A DNA stretch of 64,000 bases from JBEBVQ01 sp964527735 (GTDB taxonomy: Bacteria > Bacteroidota > Bacteroidia > Chitinophagales > Chitinophagaceae): NCBI GenBank assembly GCA_964527735.1, contig CAZGPG010000001.1:297277-361276 (forward strand). Direction: 5' to 3'. A model generated the notes under the pieces. It saw only the letters and a program-made list of their open reading frames with translations, was not told the origin of the DNA and did no database searches. Shown here one piece after another: positions 41,165-50,634 of the stretch. Position numbers and translations under genes: made by a program. Every line of letters starts with the position of its first letter. The first letter of the stretch is position 1.

Positions 41165-42847
41165 GTGACTAACCACGAAATCGCCGGTCATTTCTCTCTG
41201 TTGTCCCGCCTCATGGACATCCACGGCGAAAACAGCTTTAAAATAAAATCGTACACCAACGCGGCTTATACCATCGAAAAATTGCCGCGTGAAGTAGCCG
41301 CGATGGATGACGCAGAGCTGTTTTCCCAAAGAGGGATTGGCAACGCCATCGGTGCAAAAATACGCGAGATACAACATTCCGGTAAGCTTGATGCGCTTGA
41401 AAGCCTGCTGGCCCTTACGCCCCCCGGTGTGGTGGATATGATGCGGGTAAAAGGGCTGGGCCCCAAAAAAATTGCAATCATCTGGAAGGAAATGGGGATC
41501 GAATCCCTGGGCGAACTGGAGTATGCCTGCAATGAAAACCGGCTGGCGCTGCAGAAGGGCTTTGGTGCTAAAACCCAGGAGAATATTATACAAGCCATCG
41601 CTTTTCTTCGCAGCAATCAGGGGTGGTATCTGTGGGCAGAAGCGGCTGTATTTGCAGATGCTTTGATGCTGCAGTTGCAACAGACATTCCCCGAAGGAAG
41701 GTTTGCCTTTACCGGCAGCTTCCGCAGACAGGTAGAGACAGTGAACATGATCGAGCTGGTGACGGATATGTCTGCAGCGCAGTTGCAGCATCAGTTTTCG
41801 ACTGTACTGGGTGCGGTTGTTGAAACAGAAAGTGAAAGGTCCGGCCGGATGATGGTACAGCTGCCGGGCCAGCCCGCTGTTTGTTTTTACACTTCCCCGC
41901 AAGACCGGTTTTATCACACGCTTTTTCTTACTACCGGAAGTGAAATTTTTATACAAAACTTTTTGGCAGGTTACTGTTTGCCCGACGTGGCAGATAGCGA
42001 GCAGGCTATTTTTGATGCAGCCGGGCTGCTTTATATAGCGCCTGCTTTACGGGAAGATGCCGCTGTGATCGAACGCGCATCCCGCAGGGATTTACCGGCA
42101 CTGATCACGGTACAGGATATCAAAGGTATTATCCATAGCCATTCAACCTGGAGCGACGGCCGGCATACCATAGAAGAAATGGCATATGCCGCGCGGGAAA
42201 AAGGATTCGAGTACCTGGTGATCAGCGATCACTCGCAGTCGGCATATTATGCCAACGGACTTACCCCCGAACGTATAGCTGCCCAGCACCATGAAATTGA
42301 CCGTCTGAACGACAAGCTCGCCCCTTTCAGGATATTTAAAGGTATTGAAGCAGATATACTCAGCGACGGAAGTCTCGATTACAGCGATTCTGTACTACAA
42401 ACCTTCGACCTGGTAATTGCTTCCGTGCACAGCAACCTGCACATGCCTCAGGAACGGGCAATGGACCGGCTGATGCGTGCTATCCGGCACCCGCTTACAA
42501 CCATATTGGGGCATCCTACCGGGCGCCTGCTGCTCTCAAGAGCCGGATACCCGGTAGATCATAAGGTGATTATTGATGCCTGCGCGGCACACCAGGTAGT
42601 TATCGAGATCAATGCGCACCCGCGCCGGCTGGATCTCGACTGGCGCTGGATTGATTATGCACTGGAAAAAGGTGTACTGCTGTCCATTGATCCGGATGCA
42701 CATGCCATAGCGGGATTTGATGATATCCGGTATGGCGTCCTGGTAGCACAGAAAGGCGGACTTTCACCGCAGTATAACCTTAGCAGCTTTTCGCTGTCTG
42801 CTTTTGAAGCATTCCTTCTGGCACGTAAGAGCATCATTAAAACATAA
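41165..42847 (+). CDS. polX: PolX-like HhH/PHP protein with degenerate polymerase site
   Basis: A 560-residue protein with the PolX layout: helix-hairpin-helix DNA-binding (RVKGLGPKKIAIIWKEMG, about 94-111), polymerase-X domain, then PHP exonuclease domain (about 320-560). The PHP metal ligands are kept: HSHSTWSDG (His324, His326, Asp331), SDHS (Asp355, His356), GIEADIL and SVHSNLH. In active PolX the polymerase motif reads RETxxDIDF; here the same place reads VETVNMIEL (190-198), so both metal-binding aspartates are lost (Met195, Glu197). It is predicted to act as a nuclease or phosphoesterase in DNA repair rather than a polymerase. Start is GTG 41165. No ATG is closer, and an upstream hairpin may limit initiation. 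Confidence 0.9.
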   Translation: MTNHEIAGHFSLLSRLMDIHGENSFKIKSYTNAAYTIEKLPREVAAMDDAELFSQRGIGNAIGAKIREIQHSGKLDALESLLALTPPGVVDMMRVKGLGPKKIAIIWKEMGIESLGELEYACNENRLALQKGFGAKTQENIIQAIAFLRSNQGWYLWAEAAVFADALMLQLQQTFPEGRFAFTGSFRRQVETVNMIELVTDMSAAQLQHQFSTVLGAVVETESERSGRMMVQLPGQPAVCFYTSPQDRFYHTLFLTTGSEIFIQNFLAGYCLPDVADSEQAIFDAAGLLYIAPALREDAAVIERASRRDLPALITVQDIKGIIHSHSTWSDGRHTIEEMAYAAREKGFEYLVISDHSQSAYYANGLTPERIAAQHHEIDRLNDKLAPFRIFKGIEADILSDGSLDYSDSVLQTFDLVIASVHSNLHMPQERAMDRLMRAIRHPLTTILGHPTGRLLLSRAGYPVDHKVIIDACAAHQVVIEINAHPRRLDLDWRWIDYALEKGVLLSIDPDAHAIAGFDDIRYGVLVAQKGGLSPQYNLSSFSLSAFEAFLLARKSIIKT

Positions 42848-42930
42848 GAGGATCTATTTTGCTCTGTCACATACATACGATTTGGATCCCGACCCCCCAC
42901 ATTTTTTTCGGGTAGCAGTGAATGCTATTA

Positions 42931-44286
42931 TTATCTGGAAATCTTATGTAGCTCATTCCAGTATTCACGTTCATCTATAAGATATTTTTCGTATTCAAGA
43001 GCGTTTATATTTGCCTTTCCCCATATTTTAAAATAGTATTCCCGGCTCATTCTGTCCCAATGTAAAATATAAATGGAAAACTGGTATTGCTGGAAGATAT
43101 TCAATGCAATCAATCCTGTGATCAATGTGAAAAATGCTGTTTTCCCATAAGTATTTATTTGGGAAACTATATATTCAAAAAGTGCTCCGAGCGGTAAGGC
43201 CATCAGGGCAAGGTATTCAATCAAAGGTCTGCAGCCAAAGCTCCCGCCATACCACCACATCCACCAGCTAAAGGTGACGTAAATTACAATTGCCATCACA
43301 ATCAGGAGGCCGGGGGTAAGTTTATGGTCCTTCTTCCACAGAAAAAAGTATCCGATAGTAGCAACAAAAGCCATGGGCGTATAAATAAACCATCCTTTAC
43401 GAAAACTGAATAATCCGTCTATAATATGTGGATTCGAAAAGTCGAAATATTCGTTGGCATACGAATAAACAATCCATTTACCCGTAATGTAGTGCCAATA
43501 GGATAGCTGTAGTAATACGGGTATCAGAAAGACTATCAGCGCCAGCAGCAATTTTTTATAATTCCGTATTAAAAGGCCAATCCTGGATGAGAACGTCTCA
43601 AAACTATATACATTCCATATAAAAGGTATCAGGAGAAAAAGAATGTTTACCGGCCTTACCAATACGATCATGGAACCTGTCAGGGCAATAAACAGCGTAT
43701 ACTTCAGATGCTGCTTTTTATGCCATTGATAAGTAAGGTATAGCATAGCCGCAAACAAGGCAAAGGAATATGAATGGCTCGCGCCATGTTCATAAGCGGT
43801 GTAATAAAAAAGGTTCGTACCAAAAGCTATAGCCAGTAGCGTTAATGCGACAACCGTATTGCTGAAATAGCTGCGCAGAAATTTTGATAACATGATAAGG
43901 CCGAAAATCGTCCAGAACAGTGTAGCAAAAATGCCGGCAATCTGATAGGGAGGACTATACCCGTCTGCTGTATAGCTGCCTGAAGTGAGCGTGTAAGCAT
44001 GTGCAGTAATGAAGAAGGGAAATGACATCAGGGCTACACCTATGGTGTATTTATTAAGGCGCTTGCCGTTTGCCTGTTCATAAAAAATCCATATATCGTT
44101 AGGGTCTCTTTTGTGATGGAATGAAAAATATTCAATGTCTTTATAAATAAATATTGCAGGGTTATAGGCATAATAACCAGACATGTCAGAGACATAAATG
44201 TTCTTTGTTTTTTTATAATCACACCAGGACAGGTAAGCTGCCACAATTGTAAATAAGATGATAACTATTCCCGGACGCAGATGCAT
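42931..44286 (-). CDS. Polytopic membrane protein resembling GT-C glycosyltransferases
   Basis: A 451-residue protein with about eleven hydrophobic helices and a soluble C-terminal tail of about 45 residues. The first loop, after helix 1, carries SDMSGYYAYNPAIFIYKD, with an acidic residue where lipid-sugar-dependent GT-C enzymes have one. The later aromatic stretch FSWWMWWYGGSFGCRPLIEYLAL recalls membrane mannosyl/arabinosyltransferase-like proteins of Bacteroidota. I cannot assign a family with certainty. It is convergent with the PolX gene and divergent from the M16 peptidase gene, so it stands alone. A role in surface glycan assembly is a guess. Confidence 0.6.
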   Translation of the reverse strand: MHLRPGIVIILFTIVAAYLSWCDYKKTKNIYVSDMSGYYAYNPAIFIYKDIEYFSFHHKRDPNDIWIFYEQANGKRLNKYTIGVALMSFPFFITAHAYTLTSGSYTADGYSPPYQIAGIFATLFWTIFGLIMLSKFLRSYFSNTVVALTLLAIAFGTNLFYYTAYEHGASHSYSFALFAAMLYLTYQWHKKQHLKYTLFIALTGSMIVLVRPVNILFLLIPFIWNVYSFETFSSRIGLLIRNYKKLLLALIVFLIPVLLQLSYWHYITGKWIVYSYANEYFDFSNPHIIDGLFSFRKGWFIYTPMAFVATIGYFFLWKKDHKLTPGLLIVMAIVIYVTFSWWMWWYGGSFGCRPLIEYLALMALPLGALFEYIVSQINTYGKTAFFTLITGLIALNIFQQYQFSIYILHWDRMSREYYFKIWGKANINALEYEKYLIDEREYWNELHKISR

Positions 44287-44439
44287 AAGGCAATGTATGA
44301 TTAATGCACGTAAAAATAAAAATTTAAAGGTATTGTGCTCCGTGGAAGGTTTATATCGTTCAACCGTGCGACGGGGTTCTTTCTGCCTCCGGTAAAATCC
44401 TTATATTTACACCTTTTTGAAGTAATATTTTCTGTTTTT

Positions 44440-47295
44440 ATGAAGCGCATATTCTTATCCGTTGCTGCCTGTGCAGTTTCATTATATAACCCGGATCCTG
44501 CCGCCGCCCAGGCCCGGCTTGTGGAAAAAATAACTGCAAACGGCAACAGTCTCACCATTCCTTACGAAAAATATGTGCTTCCTAACGGGCTTATCGTTAT
44601 TGTACATGAGGATCACAGTGATCCGGTCGTGCATGTAGATGTGACGTATCATGTAGGTTCGGCCCGCGAAGAGATCGGCAAATCAGGGTTCGCACATTTC
44701 TTTGAGCATATGATGTTTCAGGGATCGGATAATGTTGCAGACGAACAGCATTTCAGGATCATCACCGAGGCTGGCGGTACATTGAACGGTACCACCAACC
44801 GCGACCGCACCAACTATTTTGAAACCGTCCCCTCTAACCAACTCGAAAAGATGCTGTGGCTGGAGGCCGACCGCATGGGCTTTTTCCTCAATGCGGTGAC
44901 GCAGGAGAAATTTGAAATACAGCGGGCTACGGTAAAAAATGAAAGAGGCCAGCGGTACGATAACGTAGCTTACGGATTGGTGAGTGAAGTAACTGCAAAG
45001 AAGCTGTATCCGTATGGTCATCCGTATTCATGGCTTACCATTGGCTATATAGAAGATCTGAACCGGGTGAATGTGGAAGACCTGAAGCATTTCTTTATGC
45101 GCTGGTACGGTCCCAATAATGCAGTGCTTACTGTAGGGGGGAATGTGAATACACAGGAGGTAGTTGCCCTGGCTGAAAAATATTTTGGCCCGATACCCAA
45201 AGGTCCTGAAGTGTACCCCGTCAAGCTCCCGGCCCCGGCACTGGAGGCTGACCGTTATGTCTCCATGAAAGATGATTACGCCAAGCTGCCGTTGCTGCGG
45301 ATGGTATTCCCTACAGTGCCTGCATATCATGAAGATGAAGCTGCGCTTGAGTGTCTGGCGGATATCATAGGGCAAGGCAACAACTCCATCCTGCATAAAG
45401 ATTTCGTTAAAACACGTAAATCCGTAAGCGCGTATACCACGCATTATACATCAGAGCTGGCAGGAGAGTTTATAGTTGCCGTTACCACCTACCCCGGCCA
45501 GCAACTTAAAGAGATAGAGCAGGACCTGCGTACCTCACTTACTTCATTTGAAGCGCGTGGGGTTCAGGATGATGATATCATACGGTTCCGCAACAGGTAT
45601 GAAGCTAACCTGGTCTACCGGATGGAGAGCGTAGCAGGCAAAGTTTCCCGGCTTGCAGCGTATCATACATTCACCGGTGACGCAAATTATACCGGCAAAG
45701 AACTGGAGCGTTACATGTCTGTTACCAAAGAAGACGTTATGCGTGTATATAAGCAATACATAAAAGACAGGCATGCCGTCATACTCAGTGTACTGGTGAA
45801 AGACGATTCGCTCAATAAGGCGGCAGAAGACAATTATACGGTAGCGGTTGACGGTTATGTGCCGCCGGACTACGGATATGAAGGGCTGTCGTACACCAAA
45901 CCGTCAGATACTTTTAACCGCTCTGTTATGCCAGATGCCGGTCCCGCTCCGCTGGTGACTGTTCCGGAATACTGGCGTAAGGATTTGCCGGGTAATATCC
46001 GGGTGATCGGCGCTATGAGCGATGAGATACCGGCAGTGAATCTCCTGCTTTATATTAAAGGCGGCGCTATGATAGAGACCTATTACCCCGGTAAAGCCGG
46101 GTTAGCCGGTCTTTTTTCGGAAATGATGGACGAAGACACGGAAAATTATACAGCCGAGGCGTTTACCAATGAACTACAGAAGCTGGGAAGCCGCATTGAC
46201 ATACAGACCACCCGCGATGGTATACAGGTCCAGGTGCGCTCCCTGCGTAAGCACCTTGCGCGGACGATGGATCTGCTTGAAGAAAGGCTGTTGCGATCCG
46301 TCTTTACGGAAGAAGCTTTTGAGACGAACAGGAAACGGACTATGGAGAACCTGAAAAATCTCAAAAACCGGCCTTCTTATGTTGCCGGCAGCGTATTTAA
46401 TAAAGTGAACTACGGTAAGGGACACATCCTTGGGGACATTACAACGGAAAAAACAGTTGGCAACATACAGTTGGCCGATGTCCGTGAATTTTACACCAAA
46501 TACTTCTCACACAGGGATGCAAAGGTCGTTGTGGTGGGACCCGTGAGCGAAAAGGAAATCCTTTCGGAATTGGACTTTTTGCAACAAATGCGGGGGCATG
46601 AGGTGAAGCTGCCGGTCGTCACTGCCGCACCTGAAGTGAAAAAAACAAAAATTTACATGGTGGATATTCCCAATGCTGCCCAGACGGAGTTCCGTATCGG
46701 TTATGTTACAGGTATGAAATATGATGCACTGGGGGATTATTACCGTTCTACGGTTATGAACTATCCGTTGGGCGGCGCTTTCAACAGCCGTCTGAACCTC
46801 GATCTGCGTGAAGATAAGGGCTGGACCTATGGAGCACGCGCTTATTTTGATGCCGACCAGTACTCTTGTATTTATGGATTCAGCGCGGGTATTAAAGCTG
46901 ATGCCACAGACAGTGCTATGTCGAGCATCCTCAATATTCTGACGGAATACAGGAAAAAAGGAATGACAGGCGAAGAATTGAAATTTACCCGCAATTCGAT
47001 AGGGCAGAGTGATGCCCGTAAATATGAAACAGGACAGCAAAAGACAGGATTCCTGTTCCATATATTAACCTATGACCTGCCGGCAGATTATACCCGGAAG
47101 CAGCATGAATTGCTCGGCCGGTTCGACATCTCGGAAGCCAACGCTCTTGCAGGAAAGTACATCCCGGATGTGAACAAAATGAATGTAGTGCTTGTGGGAG
47201 ATAAGAATAAGGTTTGGGACAGCCTGCAGCAATTTGGATATGAAATCGTGGAGCTGGACAGTGAAGGAAATATCGTGCCGGGGAAGCGGCAATAG
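44440..47295 (+). CDS. M16-family zinc peptidase, full-length (two repeats), exported
   Basis: A 951-residue pitrilysin/insulinase-like peptidase. From ATG 44440 it has a signal peptide (RIFLSVAACAVSLYN, then AAAQA). The N-terminal half contains the inverted zinc motif HFFEHMMFQG (HxxEH) with the further Glu in KNERGQRYDN, so this half is catalytic. The C-terminal half (about 500-951) has the same fold without the motif and probably forms the substrate chamber lid, as in other M16 proteins; segments such as RSTVMNYPLGGAFNSRLNLDLRE are typical. A frame 35 codons longer begins with GTG upstream but has no signal. The peptidase would act in the periplasm or outer membrane. Confidence 0.95.
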   Translation: MKRIFLSVAACAVSLYNPDPAAAQARLVEKITANGNSLTIPYEKYVLPNGLIVIVHEDHSDPVVHVDVTYHVGSAREEIGKSGFAHFFEHMMFQGSDNVADEQHFRIITEAGGTLNGTTNRDRTNYFETVPSNQLEKMLWLEADRMGFFLNAVTQEKFEIQRATVKNERGQRYDNVAYGLVSEVTAKKLYPYGHPYSWLTIGYIEDLNRVNVEDLKHFFMRWYGPNNAVLTVGGNVNTQEVVALAEKYFGPIPKGPEVYPVKLPAPALEADRYVSMKDDYAKLPLLRMVFPTVPAYHEDEAALECLADIIGQGNNSILHKDFVKTRKSVSAYTTHYTSELAGEFIVAVTTYPGQQLKEIEQDLRTSLTSFEARGVQDDDIIRFRNRYEANLVYRMESVAGKVSRLAAYHTFTGDANYTGKELERYMSVTKEDVMRVYKQYIKDRHAVILSVLVKDDSLNKAAEDNYTVAVDGYVPPDYGYEGLSYTKPSDTFNRSVMPDAGPAPLVTVPEYWRKDLPGNIRVIGAMSDEIPAVNLLLYIKGGAMIETYYPGKAGLAGLFSEMMDEDTENYTAEAFTNELQKLGSRIDIQTTRDGIQVQVRSLRKHLARTMDLLEERLLRSVFTEEAFETNRKRTMENLKNLKNRPSYVAGSVFNKVNYGKGHILGDITTEKTVGNIQLADVREFYTKYFSHRDAKVVVVGPVSEKEILSELDFLQQMRGHEVKLPVVTAAPEVKKTKIYMVDIPNAAQTEFRIGYVTGMKYDALGDYYRSTVMNYPLGGAFNSRLNLDLREDKGWTYGARAYFDADQYSCIYGFSAGIKADATDSAMSSILNILTEYRKKGMTGEELKFTRNSIGQSDARKYETGQQKTGFLFHILTYDLPADYTRKQHELLGRFDISEANALAGKYIPDVNKMNVVLVGDKNKVWDSLQQFGYEIVELDSEGNIVPGKRQ

Positions 47296-47318
47296 TCTGT
47301 ATTTCCCCTTTTTTACGG

Positions 47319-47326
47319 TAACTTTG
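47319..47326 (+). promoter_or_regulatory. -7 promoter element upstream of a hypothetical gene
   Basis: TAACTTTG is an exact TAnnTTTG, 24 bases after the M16 stop and 23 bases before the GTG at 47350. No -33 box is clear. It supports transcription of the spacer at 47330-47770. Confidence 0.35.
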
Positions 47327-47349
47327 CTGCGTAAAACAGAGCATTATTC

Positions 47350-47766
47350 GTGAAAAGGAGGCACAAAATAAAAATATCCCGTAAAACAACGTGTTTATTT
47401 TTATCTGTTATTGTATGCCTTTATGCTGATTGTGCAGTAAAAGTAAAAGAGCGGGCAAAGACGTATGTCTTTTCACACAATGACCATACGTTGGTTACCC
47501 TGAAAAGGAATACCGGCTTTAATAGCAGTATATCCCGAAGTACCGACAGACACACCGGCATATCCTGCTATAAGCACCGTCAGCATTATCTTTCGCCGCG
47601 GGAGAAGCAGGATCATAAATATACAGGCAATACACCTTCCGGTATGATTATGACTATGGCACGGGTAATACCCCGGTTCCATCTTTCTGCTGTACGGTTA
47701 ATGCCTTTTATTTCTCTACCCAGACCCGCCTATTATACGGCATTGTTCCGCTACGTGCTTTTTTGA
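47350..47766 (+). CDS. Hypothetical small protein with possible signal peptide
   Basis: A 138-codon frame starting with GTG. The N-terminus is basic and then hydrophobic (KTTCLFLSVIVCLYADC), which could be a signal peptide, followed by a basic, threonine- and histidine-rich region without recognised domains. A -7 promoter-like element precedes it at 47319. Codon quality looks mediocre and I recognise no family. The spacer may instead be non-coding or express a small RNA. The confidence is low. Confidence 0.3.
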   Translation: MKRRHKIKISRKTTCLFLSVIVCLYADCAVKVKERAKTYVFSHNDHTLVTLKRNTGFNSSISRSTDRHTGISCYKHRQHYLSPREKQDHKYTGNTPSGMIMTMARVIPRFHLSAVRLMPFISLPRPAYYTALFRYVLF

Positions 47767-47936
47767 ATCTCCACACTTCCGGGACGCTTATTAAACAAAA
47801 TGTATTGCTTTAAGGCAATATTGTTCACCTGTTGTTTTCGCAAGGTATTTGTTTTCATATCAGGGTCTATACACACAATCGCCCCCGGAGTTTTTACAGG
47901 CTTTTTGTAGTAAATAAAATTTGTAAACAGAGTTAT

Positions 47937-48599
47937 ATGGATGTTTTCTTGGAGTTTATGCGTAATCTGACGAATCCGGAATGGATTATGCTGCATGGTG
48001 GTTTGTACATTGTCATGCTGATTATTTTTGCCGAAACCGGTTTGTTTATAGGTTTTTTCTTACCAGGTGATCCGTTATTGTTTATCACCGGGATGATCGT
48101 TGCCCAAACCGTACCCCCCGATATGGCGCCGGTTATATATTTGCTGTACTGGACAGGATTGATCATATTGGCTGGAGTGCTCGGCAATTATGTAGGATAT
48201 TGGTTTGGCCGTAAATCCGGGACGTTACTTTTCGACCGTAGGGATACCTGGCTGTTTAAAAAGAAGCACCTGGCGCAGGCACATGCATTTTATGATAAAC
48301 GCGGCGGCGGCGCTATGGTTATTGCGCGGTTTCTTCCGGTAGTCCGTACGTTTGCCCCGATCATTGCCGGCGTTGTCCGTATGGATTTCAGGAAGTTTTC
48401 TTTTTACAACATTCTCGGTTGCATTATATGGGTAGGCAGCATTGTTACTGCCGGATTCCTGCTCGGCGACAACGCCTGGGTACAGAATAACCTGGGAAAA
48501 ATTATTATCGCGATCATTGTCGCAGCTACCGCACCTGTTGTGATCCGGATGCTGCTGGGGAAGAAGAAAATGGAGGCCGGGCGGTCGCCGGTTGCGTAG
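47937..48599 (+). CDS. DedA-family membrane protein
   Basis: A 220-residue DedA/SNARE-associated-type membrane protein from ATG 47937; the frame is open 35 codons further but does not look like the family. The typical DedA segments are present: FAETGLFIGFFLPGDPLLFITG, ILAGVLGNYVGYWFGRKSG, ARFLPVVRTFAPIIAGVVRM and a C-terminal hydrophobic helix with a basic end. DedA proteins act in membrane lipid (undecaprenyl-phosphate or polyprenyl-phosphate) recycling and stress resistance. A 7-base-stem hairpin follows the stop (48600-48619). Confidence 0.93.
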   Translation: MDVFLEFMRNLTNPEWIMLHGGLYIVMLIIFAETGLFIGFFLPGDPLLFITGMIVAQTVPPDMAPVIYLLYWTGLIILAGVLGNYVGYWFGRKSGTLLFDRRDTWLFKKKHLAQAHAFYDKRGGGAMVIARFLPVVRTFAPIIAGVVRMDFRKFSFYNILGCIIWVGSIVTAGFLLGDNAWVQNNLGKIIIAIIVAATAPVVIRMLLGKKKMEAGRSPVA

Positions 48600-48619
48600 G
48601 ACGTATTCGGTGATACGTC
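48600..48619 (+). terminator. Hairpin after the DedA gene
   Basis: GACGTAT and ATACGTC pair around a TCGGTG loop right at the DedA stop. No T-run follows, so it may be an RNA 3' end stabiliser rather than a strong terminator. Confidence 0.4.
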
Positions 48620-48755
48620 AGGAGGGATGCTACGGCGTGGATCGTAAGATATATGTGATAGTGACAATATTCTGTCTCTCGTGGCTTGACCGGTTGTCTC
48701 TGTATTGTTTTTTACGGGACAGGAGTGTAGGTTTACAGAATTTTTGTTAGTTTCA

Positions 48756-49433
48756 ATGTCTTTTTACTATATGAAATATATCAATCTTATTGCCTCGTTC
48801 CTGAAAGGACGGATGATTATAGATCAGCAGATGTCGGGACTGAAACGCTTAAGAAGGATTTCCATCCCCCGTTTTACAAATTATATACGGATCAGTACGC
48901 TGGAATTGGCTGCGGATGAAATCTACACCAATAAGGTTGAGGGAGTAGTGGCGGAATTGGGTGTCTATAAAGGTGAATTTTCAAAGTATATCAATTCATT
49001 ATTCCCGGACCGGCACCTTTATTTGTTTGATACATTTGAAGGATTTGATGAAAAGGATGTAGCGTTTGACAATGTAAACCGGTTCAGCACGGGAACACAG
49101 AATTTCTCGGATACGAGTATACAAACGGTACTGGCAAAAATGAAATTTCAGGAACAGTGTATTGTGAAAAAAGGCCGCTTCCCTGATTCTTTGGATGGAT
49201 TGGAAGAGCGGTTCTGCTTTGTTTCATTAGATGCGGATCTATACCAGCCTATATATGATGGTCTGGTTTATTTTTACCCGAGACTTAATAATGGTGGTTA
49301 TATTTTTGTTCATGACTATAACAATCATGAATATGAAGGCGCTAAAGCGGCTGTCCGGAAGTTCTGTAAAGAAAACAATATCAGCTATACACCCATGACG
49401 GATACATGGGGGTCTGTCATTATTTCGAAATAG
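48756..49433 (+). CDS. TylF/MycF-like O-methyltransferase
   Basis: A class I SAM-dependent methyltransferase of about 225 residues, similar to macrocin O-methyltransferases (TylF/MycF), which methylate sugar hydroxyls. Motifs: AELGVYKGEFSKY (motif I region), LFDTFEGFDEKD, then FCFVSLDADLYQPIYDGLVYFYPRLNNGGYIFVHDY (metal- and sugar-binding region with the acidic LDAD). The start may be ATG 48756 or ATG 48771. The gene is not adjacent to an obvious polysaccharide cluster. It could modify a surface sugar or a lipid-linked intermediate; this is inferred. Confidence 0.85.
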   Translation: MSFYYMKYINLIASFLKGRMIIDQQMSGLKRLRRISIPRFTNYIRISTLELAADEIYTNKVEGVVAELGVYKGEFSKYINSLFPDRHLYLFDTFEGFDEKDVAFDNVNRFSTGTQNFSDTSIQTVLAKMKFQEQCIVKKGRFPDSLDGLEERFCFVSLDADLYQPIYDGLVYFYPRLNNGGYIFVHDYNNHEYEGAKAAVRKFCKENNISYTPMTDTWGSVIISK

Positions 49434-49468
49434 CACGGAATATTTTATAAGGAGGCTTGTCCGGATAA

Positions 49469-49873
49469 TTATTTATTTTCTTCAGCTTCCGCCGTTGCAT
49501 CCTGGGTTTCTGTTGCGTCCTTTTCGCTTTTCAGCTCGTGGGTTTCTTTATTGTACATACCTTTCAGTTCATCAAGTACAGATTTGTCCCACATACGTAT
49601 TCCCGTAAAATAGGATGCCCTTCCGATCATATGGGCAGCAACAGGAGCCGTAAGCAGCAGGAAAAAAATAATGGCAACCACCCGTGAGGTAACTGCCATA
49701 TTACTGAAATATACAGCCGCTCCGATCAGGATCAGTCCCAGGCCGAGCGATATGGCTTTCGTTGTTACGGATAGTCTGAGATAAAAATCAGGCATGCGGA
49801 CGATACCGATCGCGGCAAGTAATATGAACAGCGTGCCGATAGCTGTTACGATCATAATGGCTATGTCAGTCAT
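49469..49873 (-). CDS. mrpG: Na+/H+ antiporter subunit G
   Basis: The seventh and last gene of the mrp operon: 134 residues. Three membrane helices (IMIVTAIGTLFILLAAIGIVRM, GLGLILIGAAVYFSNMAV, VVAIIFFLLLTAPVAAHMIGRAS) are typical of MrpG, followed by a charged 40-residue tail rich in Lys, Glu and Thr that is longer than in most homologues. The gene overlaps mrpF by eight bases. Confidence 0.93.
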   Translation of the reverse strand: MTDIAIMIVTAIGTLFILLAAIGIVRMPDFYLRLSVTTKAISLGLGLILIGAAVYFSNMAVTSRVVAIIFFLLLTAPVAAHMIGRASYFTGIRMWDKSVLDELKGMYNKETHELKSEKDATETQDATAEAEENK

Positions 49874-50141
49874 TTTTTTCCTGTTTTTCGAGATAATAAG
49901 CGAATGCCACTGTCCCCAGGAAGGCGATCAGGGCCAGTATCATGGCTATATCAAGGAAGGTAGCCTCGCCGGTCAATATACTGTATACGGTGATAATACC
50001 GATACCGGTGGTGATCAGCAAATCCAGCGAGACCACACGGTCTACGAAATTGGGACCTTTCAGGAATCTGATCAGAATCAGTAAAACTGCGAGGCTCAGA
50101 AGCGGCAGTATGCCGTAATATAAAAAGTTGTATAAAGTCAT
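49866..50141 (-). CDS. mrpF: Na+/H+ antiporter subunit F
   Basis: A 91-residue, three-helix membrane subunit with the conserved GPNFVDRVVSLDLL segment of MrpF. It overlaps mrpE by four bases and mrpG by eight, so the genes are translationally coupled. Confidence 0.93.
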   Translation of the reverse strand: MTLYNFLYYGILPLLSLAVLLILIRFLKGPNFVDRVVSLDLLITTGIGIITVYSILTGEATFLDIAMILALIAFLGTVAFAYYLEKQEKND

Positions 50142-50617
50142 CGCATTATTTCAAGTAACCTTCTTTCAAAACCTGTTTTTATTTTCCGGACATACTCATC
50201 TTTATCATGGATGTCAATAGCATGGACATACAGCACCTTTTTGTCATCGGAAACGTCAATGATCAATGAGCCGGGCGTCAGGGATATCATATTGGCCAGG
50301 AGCGTTATTTCCAGGTCTGTTTTTGCATGAAGCGGTATCTTAATAATACCGGGCCGCATAGAGAAGCGGGGTTTCAGTACGTCCAGAGCTACATGTATAT
50401 TCGCTTTGGTAAGCTCGTAGAGAAAATACAGGAGGAAGCCGATTACATTGATCAGTCTTTGGAAATACTGGGATGGCTGGTCGCGTCTGCGGATCAGCCA
50501 CATAACGGCAAAGCTGAGTGCGAAGCCGAAAATGAAATTGCCGAACACGAAGCTGCCTGTGAGTGCCACCCACACCAGCATCAGCAGCAGGTTCATCAAT
50601 AATTTCTTGGTCATCAT
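50138..50617 (-). CDS. mrpE: Na+/H+ antiporter subunit E
   Basis: A 159-residue subunit with an N-terminal pair of helices and an amphipathic C-terminal half. The family segment LEITLLANMISLTPGSLIIDVSDDKKVLYVHAIDI is clear (MrpE proteins conserve the TPGS patch). It starts 18 bases after mrpD, the loosest join in the operon. Confidence 0.93.
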   Translation of the reverse strand: MMTKKLLMNLLLMLVWVALTGSFVFGNFIFGFALSFAVMWLIRRRDQPSQYFQRLINVIGFLLYFLYELTKANIHVALDVLKPRFSMRPGIIKIPLHAKTDLEITLLANMISLTPGSLIIDVSDDKKVLYVHAIDIHDKDEYVRKIKTGFERRLLEIMR

Positions 50618-50634
50618 GGCAGTATCGGTTTTTT

